Positions 35,647 to 44,210 of a stretch of DNA of 64,000 nucleotides are shown piece by piece. A program made the position numbers and the translations under genes. Every line of letters begins with the position of its first letter. Position 1 is the first letter of the stretch. Source of the stretch: Actinocorallia herbida (lineage in GTDB: Bacteria > Actinomycetota > Actinomycetes > Streptosporangiales > Streptosporangiaceae); assembly GCF_003751225.1 (NCBI RefSeq), contig NZ_RJKE01000001.1, forward strand, positions 5,456,001 through 5,520,000, in the 5' to 3' direction. The notes beneath the pieces were generated by a model. The model was given only the letters and a program-made list of their open reading frames with translations, did no database searches and had not been told where the DNA came from.

Positions 35647-36594
35647 ATGAAGGCCTGGCAGTTCACCGACACCGGCAAGCCGCTGCGACTCGTCGAGGTG
35701 CCCGACCCGGTTCCGGGCGCGGGCGAGGTCGTCGTCGACGTCCGCACCTCGGGCCTCTGCCACTCCGACATCTCGATCATGCACCATCCCGCCGCGAAGC
35801 AGGCGCTGGCGTTCGTGCCGCTGACCCTCGGCCACGAGATCGCCGGAGTCGTCTCGGCCGTCGGACCGGACGTGACCGAGTGGAAGACCGGCGACCGCGT
35901 CGGCGTGTGGGCGACGCCGCGCACCGGCACGATCCCCGGCTACACCCGCCAGGGCGGCTACGCCGAACGCCACCTCGCCCCCGCCTCCGACCTGACCGCC
36001 CTTCCCGACGGCCTGGACTTCGCCCTCGGCTCCGTGGGCACGGACGCGGGCCTGACCGCCCACCACGCGATCGTGGGACGCGGCCAGGTGCGCGCGGGAA
36101 TGAAGGTCGGCGTCATCGGCATCGGCGGCCTCGGCCAGATCGGCGCCAGGATCGGCGTCCTGCACGGCGCCGAGGTGCACGTCGCCGAGCCGAAGCGCGA
36201 CGTCTGGCACCTGGCCGAGAGCGTCGGCGCCTCGTCCGTCGTCGCCGACGCGGCGGAGTGGCGCGGCAAGGACTTCGACCTCATCGTCGACTACGCCGGA
36301 TACGACACCACCCAGCCCGCCCTCGAAGCCGTCCGTTTCGGAGGCCGCGTCGTCCAGGTCGGCGTCGGCAAGCCGCTGGGCACGATCAACCTCGCCGTCC
36401 TGCTCCGCGAGAAGGACCTGCTGGGCTCCTTCGGCGGCACCCTGGACGACATGGCCGCCGTCTACGCCCTCATGGCCTCGGGCGACCTGGCCCCCGTCCA
36501 CTCCGAGATCCCGTTCGAGGCCCTCAACGAGGGCCTCGACCGCCTCGAAAAAGGCACCGTCGAAGGCCGCCTCGTCGCCCGCGTCAGCCCCTGA
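35647..36594 (+). CDS. Zinc-type alcohol dehydrogenase (MDR) lacking the structural-zinc loop
   Basis: The 315-residue protein has the catalytic zinc residues GLCHSD and GHE and the Rossmann motif GIGGLGQIG. The four-cysteine structural zinc lobe is missing: after GDRVGVW the chain reads directly into a short basic loop and GGYAE. It is also 25-30 residues shorter than typical. It oxidises an alcohol or reduces an aldehyde with NAD(P). It follows the MFS gene and may be co-transcribed. Confidence 0.9.
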   Translation: MKAWQFTDTGKPLRLVEVPDPVPGAGEVVVDVRTSGLCHSDISIMHHPAAKQALAFVPLTLGHEIAGVVSAVGPDVTEWKTGDRVGVWATPRTGTIPGYTRQGGYAERHLAPASDLTALPDGLDFALGSVGTDAGLTAHHAIVGRGQVRAGMKVGVIGIGGLGQIGARIGVLHGAEVHVAEPKRDVWHLAESVGASSVVADAAEWRGKDFDLIVDYAGYDTTQPALEAVRFGGRVVQVGVGKPLGTINLAVLLREKDLLGSFGGTLDDMAAVYALMASGDLAPVHSEIPFEALNEGLDRLEKGTVEGRLVARVSP

Positions 36595-36625
36595 CCCCGC
36601 CCCGCGCCGCCCTCAAACCTGAGGA

Positions 36626-36669
36626 CCGGGGGTGCTCCCGGCCCGTGTACGGGCCGGGAGCACCCCCGG
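36626..36669. terminator. Very long perfect terminator
   Basis: A 21-bp perfect stem (36626-36646 and 36649-36669) with a two-base turn, placed between the convergent ADH and HATPase genes. Confidence 0.85.
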
Positions 36670-36673
36670 GATG

Positions 36674-37075
36674 TCAGGACGGGGCGAGTTCGAACCAGAC
36701 GGTCGTTCCAGTCATGGTGGTCTCGGCGGACCAGGTACGGGCGAGGGCGGACAGGAGCAGGAGACCTCGGCCGTCCTCGTCGGTTTCGGCGGCGTTCCTG
36801 CCCGTGGGGGTTCCCTGTCCCTGATCGGTGCATTCGAAGCGGATCGTCTTGGTGCTGCGGCGCAGGACGACGCTGATGACGGCGTCGGGGCCGTGCAGCA
36901 CCGAGTTGGTGACGACCTCCGAGGCCAGCAGTTCCAGGGTGCCTGCGTCGTCGACGAAGGAGCGCAGCCAGCGCCGGACCAGGCGCGGCGCTCGGGCGTC
37001 GGCCCGGAGGTCGAGGCGGCCGACCTCTTCACCGGAGAGGCAGCCGTCCTCCTCGTCGGGCATGGGCGCGGTCAC
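36674..37075 (-). CDS. HATPase-domain anti-sigma-factor-like kinase (RsbW/AbaA-type)
   Basis: The 133-residue single-domain ATPase of the GHKL type has LASEVVTNSVLHG (N box), CTDQGQG and DGRGLLLLSALA. Stand-alone proteins of this kind act as anti-sigma or differentiation switches in streptomycetes. GTG 37075 overlaps the upstream stop as GTGA; ATG 37063 is an alternative. It forms a two-gene operon with the small protein upstream and diverges from an XRE regulator. Confidence 0.85.
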   Translation of the reverse strand: MTAPMPDEEDGCLSGEEVGRLDLRADARAPRLVRRWLRSFVDDAGTLELLASEVVTNSVLHGPDAVISVVLRRSTKTIRFECTDQGQGTPTGRNAAETDEDGRGLLLLSALARTWSAETTMTGTTVWFELAPS

Positions 37076-37347
37076 CGGCCGTACGCCGGATGGAGGGCCT
37101 GGGCCGACCACGAAGGCGGCGCGACCTGGCGGGCGGATACGGCGGCTCGTCCGGCTTCGAGTCGCCTGGCGAGGTCTGCGGGCGTGAGCGCTTCGACGAG
37201 ACGGTCATCGGTGAGCGCCCAGAAGTGCCCGGTGGCGTTGCCGAACCAGATCAGCGCGCCGGGGAAGCGCGCCTTCAGCAGGGCGAGCGCCTCTCGAAGG
37301 GCGCGCGTTTCAGCGGGCCGGGGTGGCGCGGTCGTAGCATGACACAT
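37072..37347 (-). CDS. Small hypothetical protein of a whiJ-like locus
   Basis: The 91-residue protein has an amphipathic helix (TRALREALALLKARFPGALI) and WFGNATGHFWALT. I do not recognise a named domain. Position between an XRE regulator and a HATPase gene resembles the whiJ/abaA-like trios of actinomycetes, where a small acidic or basic partner binds the HTH protein. Overlaps the HATPase by four bases. Confidence 0.7.
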   Translation of the reverse strand: MCHATTAPPRPAETRALREALALLKARFPGALIWFGNATGHFWALTDDRLVEALTPADLARRLEAGRAAVSARQVAPPSWSAQALHPAYGR

Positions 37348-37552
37348 GGGTCAGACCTCCAGTGTCCGGCCAAGGCCCCGGGTTCCCCGCTGCTCGAACA
37401 GCGGGCCGGGGCCGTTGCGGTCATCGCGGTGAGTTTCTTTTCGGTCACTTCCAGTAGATGACCGCTCCTGGGTGGGCCGCTAGAGGACACTGGGAGGACA
37501 AGGTCCACAGCAGAACGGTCGGCGGCCCAGACCACGGTGATCGGGGGCATGG

Positions 37553-38752
37553 ATGCGCGGTTCAGCTGGGGATCGATTGCGCGCCGAACGGAACACTCGC
37601 CGCTGGACCCAGCGCGCGCTGGCTCGGGAGCTTCACCGCGCTGCCGGAACCGTCTATCCGCCGGTCGAGTCCATGATCCGGATGATCCGCGGTTGGGAGG
37701 CCGGCGACCACCGTCCCGGAACCGAATGGCAACGCGCCTACTCGGTGGCGTTCGGCATCCCCGAGGACCTGCTGTTCGCGCAGGAGGCCGCGGCGCCGGG
37801 CTACGTGCCGCTGCTGGTGCAGTCCCCGTTCTCAGTCGGAGGGGACGTCGCTCGTGCGCGGCTTACCGTCGACGAGGCCGAACGGCTCCTTGCGGACCTC
37901 TATCGGCGCGAAGCGGCCGAAGGCGGCAACGCGCTCTGCCGGACGGTCGGCGAACACGTCTCCGCCGCTACCCGCGTCTTCAACCACGGTTCGATCGGCC
38001 TGTCATCCGAGCGAAGGCTCTTCGGCTCCATCGCGGGACTCTCCCAGATGGCCGGATGGCTGGCAGTCGACGCCAACCGGCACGGCGACGCCAACCGCTA
38101 TCTCGGTGCCGCTCTCTACTCTGCCTACGAGATAGACGACCTCAGCCTGGCCTCCCACGTCATGGGCTACCTCAGCCTTAGCGCCTTCTATCAGGACAAT
38201 CCACGTAAAGCCCTCTCCCTCGCCAAAGCCGGAGCGGACCTGGCCACCGCCGACGCCCAGCCACAAGCCGTCGCGATCCTGCACACCCGCGCCGCCCGCG
38301 CCCACGCCCGGCTCGGCGAAGACGAAGACTGCAAGCGCCGCCTCGACCAGGCCACCACCGCGCTGGACAGTCGTGGAGCAAGCCGCGAGCCCCCGCAATG
38401 GGCCGGCTACATCAGCACCCTGGAGATGACCGCACAGCAAGGCGCCTGCCACCTCGATCTGGGCGACGCCGCATCCGCGATCACCGCGACCACCGAGGCG
38501 ATTCGCCTGATCGAGACCCGGCACCCCCATCACGTCCGAGACCTCGCGCATTACAAGATCCGCCTCGCCACCGCCTACGCCCGCTCGGGAGAGCCCGAGC
38601 ACGCCGCCGAGCTCGCCGACCAGGCGCACGCCATCACCCGACGCATCGGCTCAGCCCGCGTCGATGGCCGCCTCCGCGAACTCCTCCGCACCCTGGACGG
38701 CTATGACTCCCCGGGCGTGCGCAAAGTCGTCGAACGCCTCATGGCCCGCTGA
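37553..38752 (+). CDS. XRE-type HTH regulator with TPR-like C-terminal domain
   Basis: The 399-residue protein begins with a helix-turn-helix (RLRAERNTRRWTQRALAREL and a segment ending MIRGWEAGDHRPG). It continues with about 300 residues of helical repeats (SLASHVMGYLSLSAFYQDNP, AVAILHTRAARAHARLGEDE), like TPR-containing streptomycete regulators. It diverges from the HATPase/small protein pair. Its 3' end overlaps the convergent HAD gene by 14 bases. Confidence 0.88.
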   Translation: MRGSAGDRLRAERNTRRWTQRALARELHRAAGTVYPPVESMIRMIRGWEAGDHRPGTEWQRAYSVAFGIPEDLLFAQEAAAPGYVPLLVQSPFSVGGDVARARLTVDEAERLLADLYRREAAEGGNALCRTVGEHVSAATRVFNHGSIGLSSERRLFGSIAGLSQMAGWLAVDANRHGDANRYLGAALYSAYEIDDLSLASHVMGYLSLSAFYQDNPRKALSLAKAGADLATADAQPQAVAILHTRAARAHARLGEDEDCKRRLDQATTALDSRGASREPPQWAGYISTLEMTAQQGACHLDLGDAASAITATTEAIRLIETRHPHHVRDLAHYKIRLATAYARSGEPEHAAELADQAHAITRRIGSARVDGRLRELLRTLDGYDSPGVRKVVERLMAR

Positions 38753-39440
38753 GATCAAGCACGGCCCGCACTGTCGTGGCGGTATCGGACAGATCAGCCA
38801 GCACGTGATCCGCGCCCGCCCTCTTCAGCTCATCAACGGTGCTGGTGCCGGTCGCCACGCCCACGACCCGGGCTCCTCCCTCGCGTCCGGCCCGCACATC
38901 GTCCAAGGTGTCGCCGATCAGAACCGTCGACTCCTCGTCGAACATCTCCCCGTACTTCGCCGCCGCCCGCTCCCGCGCCAGCTTCACCAACGGCGGCCGA
39001 TCCAGATCGTCCATCCCATAAGCCCCCACAGAGAAGTCCACGAACTCCGCCAGCCCGAACGCCCCCAGCTTCGTCCGCGCGATCGCCTCGGTGTTCCCCG
39101 TCAGCAACGACTGCACCACATCACCCCGCCCCGCCAGCACACCCAGCACCTCGCGCGCCCCCTCCCGCACGAACCCCCGGCCCGCAATCTCCGCGCTCCG
39201 CACCACGTACTCCCGCGAAACAGCCTCCGCCACCGCCTCCACAAGCTCCGCATCCACCTCCAGCCCATGCACCCGCAGCACATCTGTGATGATCGCCCGC
39301 TCCGTCCGGCCACCCATCACCGCCATCGTCGCCAACTCCACCCCCGTCAACGACAGCAGCACCCCGCCGTAGATCTCCCGGGTAAGCCCCTTGATCGAGA
39401 CAAGCGTGTGATCGACATCCCACAGCACAAGAGTCCGCAC
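38739..39440 (-). CDS. HAD family phosphohydrolase
   Basis: The 233-residue protein has motif I WDVDHTL, motif II LLTGNT, motif III lysine in PPLVKLARERA, and motif IV VLIGDTLDDVRAG, with a helical cap between. It is a phosphoglycolate-phosphatase-like enzyme; no substrate can be named. I chose GTG 39440; ATG 39479 is in frame. An unusual same-strand overlap with the reading frame of the upstream VOC gene is described there. Confidence 0.9.
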   Translation of the reverse strand: MRTLVLWDVDHTLVSIKGLTREIYGGVLLSLTGVELATMAVMGGRTERAIITDVLRVHGLEVDAELVEAVAEAVSREYVVRSAEIAGRGFVREGAREVLGVLAGRGDVVQSLLTGNTEAIARTKLGAFGLAEFVDFSVGAYGMDDLDRPPLVKLARERAAAKYGEMFDEESTVLIGDTLDDVRAGREGGARVVGVATGTSTVDELKRAGADHVLADLSDTATTVRAVLDLSGP

Positions 39441-40026
39441 CCCCCGATCGTACGAGTGGCACCAGGCTCCAGGCCGCATCCCTGAACGTGCGGCCCTCTG
39501 AGTCAGGCCCGCGCCGCGCGGGCCGGTTCACGTGGGCCGGCGCGGCGCGGTTCTGCGGGCCTCCGCGGCCGCCGGTGGCCGTCCAGTGTTCGTCGGTCAT
39601 CCAGATGTACTCCAGGTAGTGGCCGATGGTGTCGCGGGCGTCGAGGTAGAGGAAGTTGAGGGCGCCTTCGACCTTTCCCTCCATCACCACCGGGAGGTCC
39701 TGCGCGTCCACGCGTCGGCGGAAGTCCGCCCAGTCCGGCACGCGGGAGCAGGTGTGGTGGAAGCTCAGCCCGTCGTCGGCGGGGAGCAGCGGGGTGTAGA
39801 TCCCCACGGTGTCGACCAGCGGCTGGACGAACTCGTACTGGAGGTCGCCGACCCAGATGAAGGCGAGCTTGTTGGCCTGGTCCTTGACGCCGTCGGCGGT
39901 GGTCACCTGGTAGGGGATCTCGACCTGCCTGATGGCGCGGACGTCGGCGCGCGCGGTGAACTCCGCGACCGCCTTGTCGACGTCCCTCGTGAGGTAGGCG
40001 TTCTGGAAGAGGTGGCCCTCGAACAT
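39121..40026 (-). CDS. VOC-like protein whose frame runs into the HAD gene (probable frameshift)
   Basis: Residues 1-155 look like a single VOC domain (HLFQNAYLTRDVDKAVAEF, QYEFVQPL, LSFHHTC, EYIWMTDEHW). After about 39560 the frame has no stop and reads a low-complexity glycine/alanine tail, antiparallel in sense to no known domain, overlapping the HAD gene by 320 bases in another frame. A one-base slip near 39560 would restore the neighbouring frame, which ends at 39503. The genuine protein probably ended there. It follows the kinase gene by 45 bases. Confidence 0.65.
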   Translation of the reverse strand: MFEGHLFQNAYLTRDVDKAVAEFTARADVRAIRQVEIPYQVTTADGVKDQANKLAFIWVGDLQYEFVQPLVDTVGIYTPLLPADDGLSFHHTCSRVPDWADFRRRVDAQDLPVVMEGKVEGALNFLYLDARDTIGHYLEYIWMTDEHWTATGGRGGPQNRAAPAHVNRPARRGPDSEGRTFRDAAWSLVPLVRSGGADSCAVGCRSHACLDQGAYPGDLRRGAAVVDGGGVGDDGGDGWPDGAGDHHRCAAGAWAGGGCGACGGGGGGCFAGVRGAERGDCGPGVRAGGGARGAGCAGGAG

Positions 40027-40071
40027 CGTTGCTCCTTCCGGGGTGGGTTTCGGGGTGGGACCTCGGCGCGG

Positions 40072-41106
40072 TCAGCGGCCGACCAGGTCCAGCGTCTCCT
40101 TGAGCAGCGCCGGGAGCGCGGGGCGCATCCGGCCCAGGGCGTCGGTGACGCGCCGGCCGTCCTTGTCGGCGCGTTTGAGGAGGAGGCCCGTGAGACCGGC
40201 CTCCTTGTAGCGGGTGAGCGCGCGGAACCAGTCGAGGTCCGGCAGGCTCCGGCCGATCGCCGCTTCGTAGACCCCGACGAGTTCGGGCCCCGACGGCGTC
40301 CCGGCGGGTGCGCCCGGCGCGATCGCCGGATGCCCGGAGCCGTCCGTGAAGTACTCCATCCACGTCACGTCGACGCGGGGGTCGCCGACCGACCAGATCT
40401 CCCAGTCGATGACGGTGTTGAGCCGGTCGCCCTCGCACAGTGTGTTGCCGAGCCGGAAGTCCCCGTGGTTGACCACGGGATGCAGCGGCTCCGGCATCGT
40501 CGCGTGCAGGGCTTGCGCGCAGGCGAGGTAGTCGCCGCTCAGCTCTTCGGGCAGGGTCGCGAAGGCGCGGGTCCACCGGTCGATCTCCGCGGCGAGGCCG
40601 ACGACCGGCTCGTCCGCCAGGCCGACGTCCCGGGGGTCGATCCGGTGCAGGTCGGCGAGGACTCCGGCGGCGTCGAGGTAACGCGCCCGCACCGTCGCGG
40701 GCGCGGGCCGCTGCTCCTCGGGGAGCAGCACCGGCTCCAGGCACTCTCCCGGGACCAGGTTCATCGCCATGAACGGCGGGACCTCGGGCGGTGCCCCCGC
40801 GTCGGCGAAGAGCACGTCGGGGGCCAGCGACCGGCTCCTTCCCTGCACCGCCTTCTGCAGCCGCGCCTGGCGGAGGACGTCCCGGTTGCGGACCGGCGCC
40901 AGTCCGGGCGGCGCGACCTTCAGCACGAGGGAGGCGTCGTCGCGCCCGGCCTCCGCGACGTCGACGACGAAGGTCAGGCTGGACGTGCCGCCGGTCAGCG
41001 GGCGCAGGCCCGCGACCTCCGCGCCGGGCCGCCAACCGCGTGCCGACGCGGCCACCCGCTCCCTCAGCTCGGCCAGCAACACCTCGTCCACCTGGCGGAC
41101 CGCCAT
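40072..41106 (-). CDS. APH-fold kinase of the acyl-CoA-dehydrogenase-associated type (LvaA/ACAD10-11 kinase-like)
   Basis: The 344-residue protein has a kinase N-lobe (LTGGTSSLTFVVDV, LVLKVAPP), the catalytic N-H-G-D-F-R-L-G-N loop, and the metal motif VIDWEIWSVGDPRVD. Relatives fused or adjacent to acyl-CoA dehydrogenases (human ACAD10/11, LvaA of Pseudomonas) phosphorylate the hydroxyl of 4-hydroxyacyl-CoA. It diverges from such a dehydrogenase here. I chose ATG 41106 over a TTG at 41148. Confidence 0.88.
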   Translation of the reverse strand: MAVRQVDEVLLAELRERVAASARGWRPGAEVAGLRPLTGGTSSLTFVVDVAEAGRDDASLVLKVAPPGLAPVRNRDVLRQARLQKAVQGRSRSLAPDVLFADAGAPPEVPPFMAMNLVPGECLEPVLLPEEQRPAPATVRARYLDAAGVLADLHRIDPRDVGLADEPVVGLAAEIDRWTRAFATLPEELSGDYLACAQALHATMPEPLHPVVNHGDFRLGNTLCEGDRLNTVIDWEIWSVGDPRVDVTWMEYFTDGSGHPAIAPGAPAGTPSGPELVGVYEAAIGRSLPDLDWFRALTRYKEAGLTGLLLKRADKDGRRVTDALGRMRPALPALLKETLDLVGR

Positions 41107-41148
41107 CTGCCCCAACCCCTCTCGGCTCCAGCGCCCTTGATCTGACAA

Positions 41149-41199
41149 TCAGCTATCTTCTAGTATTTAGTTAAACGATTCAAGACGCTGGAGTTGCGC
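41149..41199. promoter_or_regulatory. AT-rich divergent promoter, kinase / ACAD
   Basis: The short gap contains TTTAGTTAAA (41166-41175), whose core TTAGTTAA also forms the perfect palindrome at 59000-59013. It probably holds an operator for both genes. Confidence 0.4.
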
Positions 41200-42501
41200 A
41201 TGTGGGATTTCTCGACCGATCCGGAGTTCCAGAAGAAGCTGGACTGGATGGCGCGGTTCGTCCGCGAGGAGTGTGAGCCCCTCGACCTCCTCTTCCCGCA
41301 CGGCGGGGACCCGTACGACACCGAGAACAAGGCCGCGCGGGCCATCCTCAAGCCGCTCCAGGAACAGGTGAAGGCGCAGGGCCTGTGGGCCTGCCACCTC
41401 GGTCCGGAGCTCGGCGGCGCGGGCTTCGGCCAGGTGAAGCTCGCGTTGATGAACGAGATCATCGGCAGGTCCTACTGGGCCCCGACGGTCTTCGGCACCG
41501 CCGCCCCGGACACCGGCAACGCCGAGATCCTCGCGCTGTTCGGCACCGAGGAGCAGAAGAAGCGCTACCTCCAGCCCCTGCTCGACGGCACGATCGTGTC
41601 GTCCTTCTCGATGACGGAGCCGCACGCCGGCGCCGACCCGAAGGAGTTCGTCTGCCGGGCATACCGGGACGGCGACGCGTGGGTCATCGACGGCGAGAAG
41701 TGGTTCTCCTCGAACGCCCGCTACGCGTCCTTCCTGATCGTCATGGCGGTGACCGACCCCGACGCCAAGCCGCACGAGCGCATGTCGATGCTCGTCGTGC
41801 CGACCGACACCCCCGGCGTCGAGATCCTCCGCAACGTCGGCACGATCAACGAGCGCGACGAGCTCGACGAGGGCATCCACGGCTACATCCGCTACAACCA
41901 GGTGCGGGTGCCGCTCGACGCGATGCTGGGCGAGCCGGGCGAGGGCTTCAAGGTCGCCCAGGCCCGTCTCGGCGGCGGCCGGGTGCACCACGCGATGCGG
42001 ACCGTGGGCAAGACCCAGCGGGCCTTCGACATGATGTGCGAGCGCGCGCTCTCCCGCCGGTCCCAGGGCAAGACCCTCGCTGAGCACCAGTTCGTCCAGG
42101 GGTTCATCGCCGAGTCGGCGATCCAGCTCCAGCAGTTCCGGCTGCTCGTCCTGCACACGGCCTGGGTCATCGACAACGAGCCGCACGGAGCGGCCCGCCC
42201 GTACATCGCGATGTGCAAGGTGGCGACGGCCCAGTTGCAGCACGACATCATCCAGAAGGCCCTGCACCTGCACGGCTCGCTGGGCGTGACCCACGAGACC
42301 CCGCTCGGCGAGTGGTGGGCGGCGGTGCCCCACCTCGCCCTGGCCGACGGCCCGACCGAGGTGCACAAGGCGTCGCTCTCCAAGCAGATCCTGAAGGGCT
42401 ACCGGCCCGCGCCCGGCCTCTTCCCGACCGAGCACGTGCCGACCCGCCGGGCCCAGGCCCGCGAGCGCCACGCCGCCGTCCTCAAGGAGTACGGACTGTG
42501 A
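41200..42501 (+). CDS. Acyl-CoA dehydrogenase, ACAD10/11 (LvaC-like) type
   Basis: The 433-residue flavoprotein has the ACAD middle domain (SFSMTEPHAGADP, WVIDGEKWFSSNARYASF) and the C-terminal LHLHGSLGVTHETPL. The ADGPTEVH segment has Asp where MCAD has its catalytic Glu, as in ACAD10/11 relatives. With the divergent kinase it may convert 4-phosphohydroxyacyl-CoA to 3-hydroxyacyl-CoA. GGAG is six bases before ATG 41200. The SDR downstream overlaps by GTGA. Confidence 0.9.
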   Translation: MWDFSTDPEFQKKLDWMARFVREECEPLDLLFPHGGDPYDTENKAARAILKPLQEQVKAQGLWACHLGPELGGAGFGQVKLALMNEIIGRSYWAPTVFGTAAPDTGNAEILALFGTEEQKKRYLQPLLDGTIVSSFSMTEPHAGADPKEFVCRAYRDGDAWVIDGEKWFSSNARYASFLIVMAVTDPDAKPHERMSMLVVPTDTPGVEILRNVGTINERDELDEGIHGYIRYNQVRVPLDAMLGEPGEGFKVAQARLGGGRVHHAMRTVGKTQRAFDMMCERALSRRSQGKTLAEHQFVQGFIAESAIQLQQFRLLVLHTAWVIDNEPHGAARPYIAMCKVATAQLQHDIIQKALHLHGSLGVTHETPLGEWWAAVPHLALADGPTEVHKASLSKQILKGYRPAPGLFPTEHVPTRRAQARERHAAVLKEYGL

Positions 42502-43259
42502 CCGCAGCCAAGACCCCCGCGGAGCTCTTCGATCTCACCGGCAAGGTCGCGCTGGTCACCGGCGGAAGCCGCGGGCTGGGACGCGAGATGGTCCTCGGCT
42601 TCGCGCACGCGGGCGCCGACGTGGTGATCGCCAGCCGCAAGCTCGACAACTGCAAGGCGCTCGCCGAGGAGGTCGAGGCGCTCGGCGTGCGCGCGCTCCC
42701 CGTGGCGGCCCACGTCGGGCGCTGGGAGGAGTGCGACGCGCTGGTCGAGCAGGCGTACTCGCACTTCGGGAAGCTGGACATCCTGGTCAACAACGCGGGC
42801 ATGTCCCCGCTCGCGCCCTCCTCGGCCGAGACGTCGGAGGACCTCTTCGACAAGGTGATCGGGGTCAACTTCAAGGGCCCGTTCCGGCTCGCCTCGCTCA
42901 TCGGGCAGCGGATGTTCGACGGAGACGGCGGCTCGATCATCAATGTGTCGTCGAGCGGCGCCCTGTTCCCGACGCCGCGGTTCGGTCCGTACGCGGGAGC
43001 CAAGGCGGGCCTGAACGCGCTCACCTCGGTCTTCGCCCGCGAGTTCGCGCCGAAGGTGCGCGTGAACACCCTGTCGGCCGGTCCCTTCCTGACCGACATC
43101 GCCAAGCACTGGCCCGACGAGAGCCAGCGCACGTGGAAGAACGCGGCAGGACGCCCGGGATCCCCGGAGGAGGTCGTTTCCACGGCCCTCTACCTGGCCT
43201 CCCCCGCGTCCAGCTACACGACGGGCGCGCTGATCCGCGTCGACGGCGGCCTGCACTAG
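42498..43259 (+). CDS. Short-chain dehydrogenase/reductase
   Basis: The 253-residue classical SDR has TGGSRGLG, NNAG, a Ser-rich strand (INVSSSGALF) and Y-A-G-A-K. It starts at GTG 42498, overlapping the dehydrogenase stop as GTGA. A 3-hydroxyacyl-CoA dehydrogenase role would follow naturally from the kinase/ACAD pair, but substrate is inference. Confidence 0.92.
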   Translation: MTAAKTPAELFDLTGKVALVTGGSRGLGREMVLGFAHAGADVVIASRKLDNCKALAEEVEALGVRALPVAAHVGRWEECDALVEQAYSHFGKLDILVNNAGMSPLAPSSAETSEDLFDKVIGVNFKGPFRLASLIGQRMFDGDGGSIINVSSSGALFPTPRFGPYAGAKAGLNALTSVFAREFAPKVRVNTLSAGPFLTDIAKHWPDESQRTWKNAAGRPGSPEEVVSTALYLASPASSYTTGALIRVDGGLH

Positions 43260-43336
43260 ACAGCGGCGCACCATCCAGCGGGCAGCGGGATCGCAGCGCG
43301 GTTCCGCTGCTCGCCATGCCCCACCGAGGAGGACCC

Positions 43337-43669
43337 ATGACGAAGACCATCCTGCACGTCGAGGCCCAGCCCGTGAGCCGCGACCCGGACATCCTGGCTG
43401 AGTTCGACCGCTGGTACGACGAGGTGCACCTGCCGGAGCTCCTGGCCATCGACGGCGTCGTCGCCGCCTGCCGCTACGCCCCCGCCGAACCCGGTGACCC
43501 CTACATCGCCCACTACGAGATCGAGGGAACCCCCGCGGAGGTGGTCGCCCGCATCCGGAAGGCCGCCGCAGGCGACATGAACTTCTCCGACACCCTCGTC
43601 CGCGACCCCCTCCCCCGCATCCAGGTCTACGAGATCGTCGCCGAGCAGCAGGCCGCGCCGAACGTGTGA
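43337..43669 (+). CDS. Dimeric alpha/beta-barrel protein (EthD-like), paralogue of 23061-23375
   Basis: The 110-residue protein shares the pattern EFDRWYDEVHLPELLAIDGV, then CRYAPAE and IAHYEIEG with the protein ending the BVMO operon. Start ATG 43337 has GAGGAGGA upstream. Its role is unknown. Its presence at the tail of two operons suggests a shared accessory function such as protecting or isomerising a reactive intermediate. Confidence 0.8.
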   Translation: MTKTILHVEAQPVSRDPDILAEFDRWYDEVHLPELLAIDGVVAACRYAPAEPGDPYIAHYEIEGTPAEVVARIRKAAAGDMNFSDTLVRDPLPRIQVYEIVAEQQAAPNV

Positions 43670-44210
43670 CGGCCTGACCTCGACGAACGGCTCGCCTCTC
43701 ACCCGGATCATCACCCATGTGGAGGTCGGGAACGATCCTGGCCTCCCACACTCCGCCTCTGAAGCGGGCGGGTCAGCACAGCGCACTTCACGCGTGATCG
43801 CACCGGCTCCCTCGGGGCGGAGCAGCACCCGGAAACAGCTCCGGCGCGGTCGAGGCGTTCGCCGCCGAGCACGCCGTCGCCTTCCGCGCCACCGAATATG
43901 CCCCCGTTCTCGTCGCGTCGCCACACGAAAGGATCGCGTTCGTCCGCGAGTTCTGTGACCATGGTCGAGGCTTCGGTCGCAAGATGACCGGGGAACCACG
44001 GGGACTCACGCGAATAGCCGAGATATCGCGACCCACTACGGCAAGGCTCCCGAGAACAGACGGGCCTCGCCGGTCACGCCATCCCCCGCCTTCCAGCACA
44101 TCCCCGATGTACATTTCCTGTCGAATGTCAAGAACCACGCAGTTTCTCGGTAGGCGATTCATGCCGGTACTGACAAGAATTCGATGGCGAATGCGGCGCA
44201 TAGTCGGCGG
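43670..44210. other. Gene-free or degraded stretch
   Basis: I can support no gene here. A minus-strand frame of 83 codons (43711-43962) and a plus-strand frame around 43800-43990 are open, but neither has a recognisable domain or a good ribosome site. It may be decayed sequence plus the promoter of the secreted protein at 44211. Confidence 0.4.

Noticed and set aside
43711-43962. 83-codon minus-strand frame in the 43.7-44.2 kb gap
   Set aside because: No ribosome site, no recognisable domain, and competing open frames on the other strand; left as possible decayed sequence.
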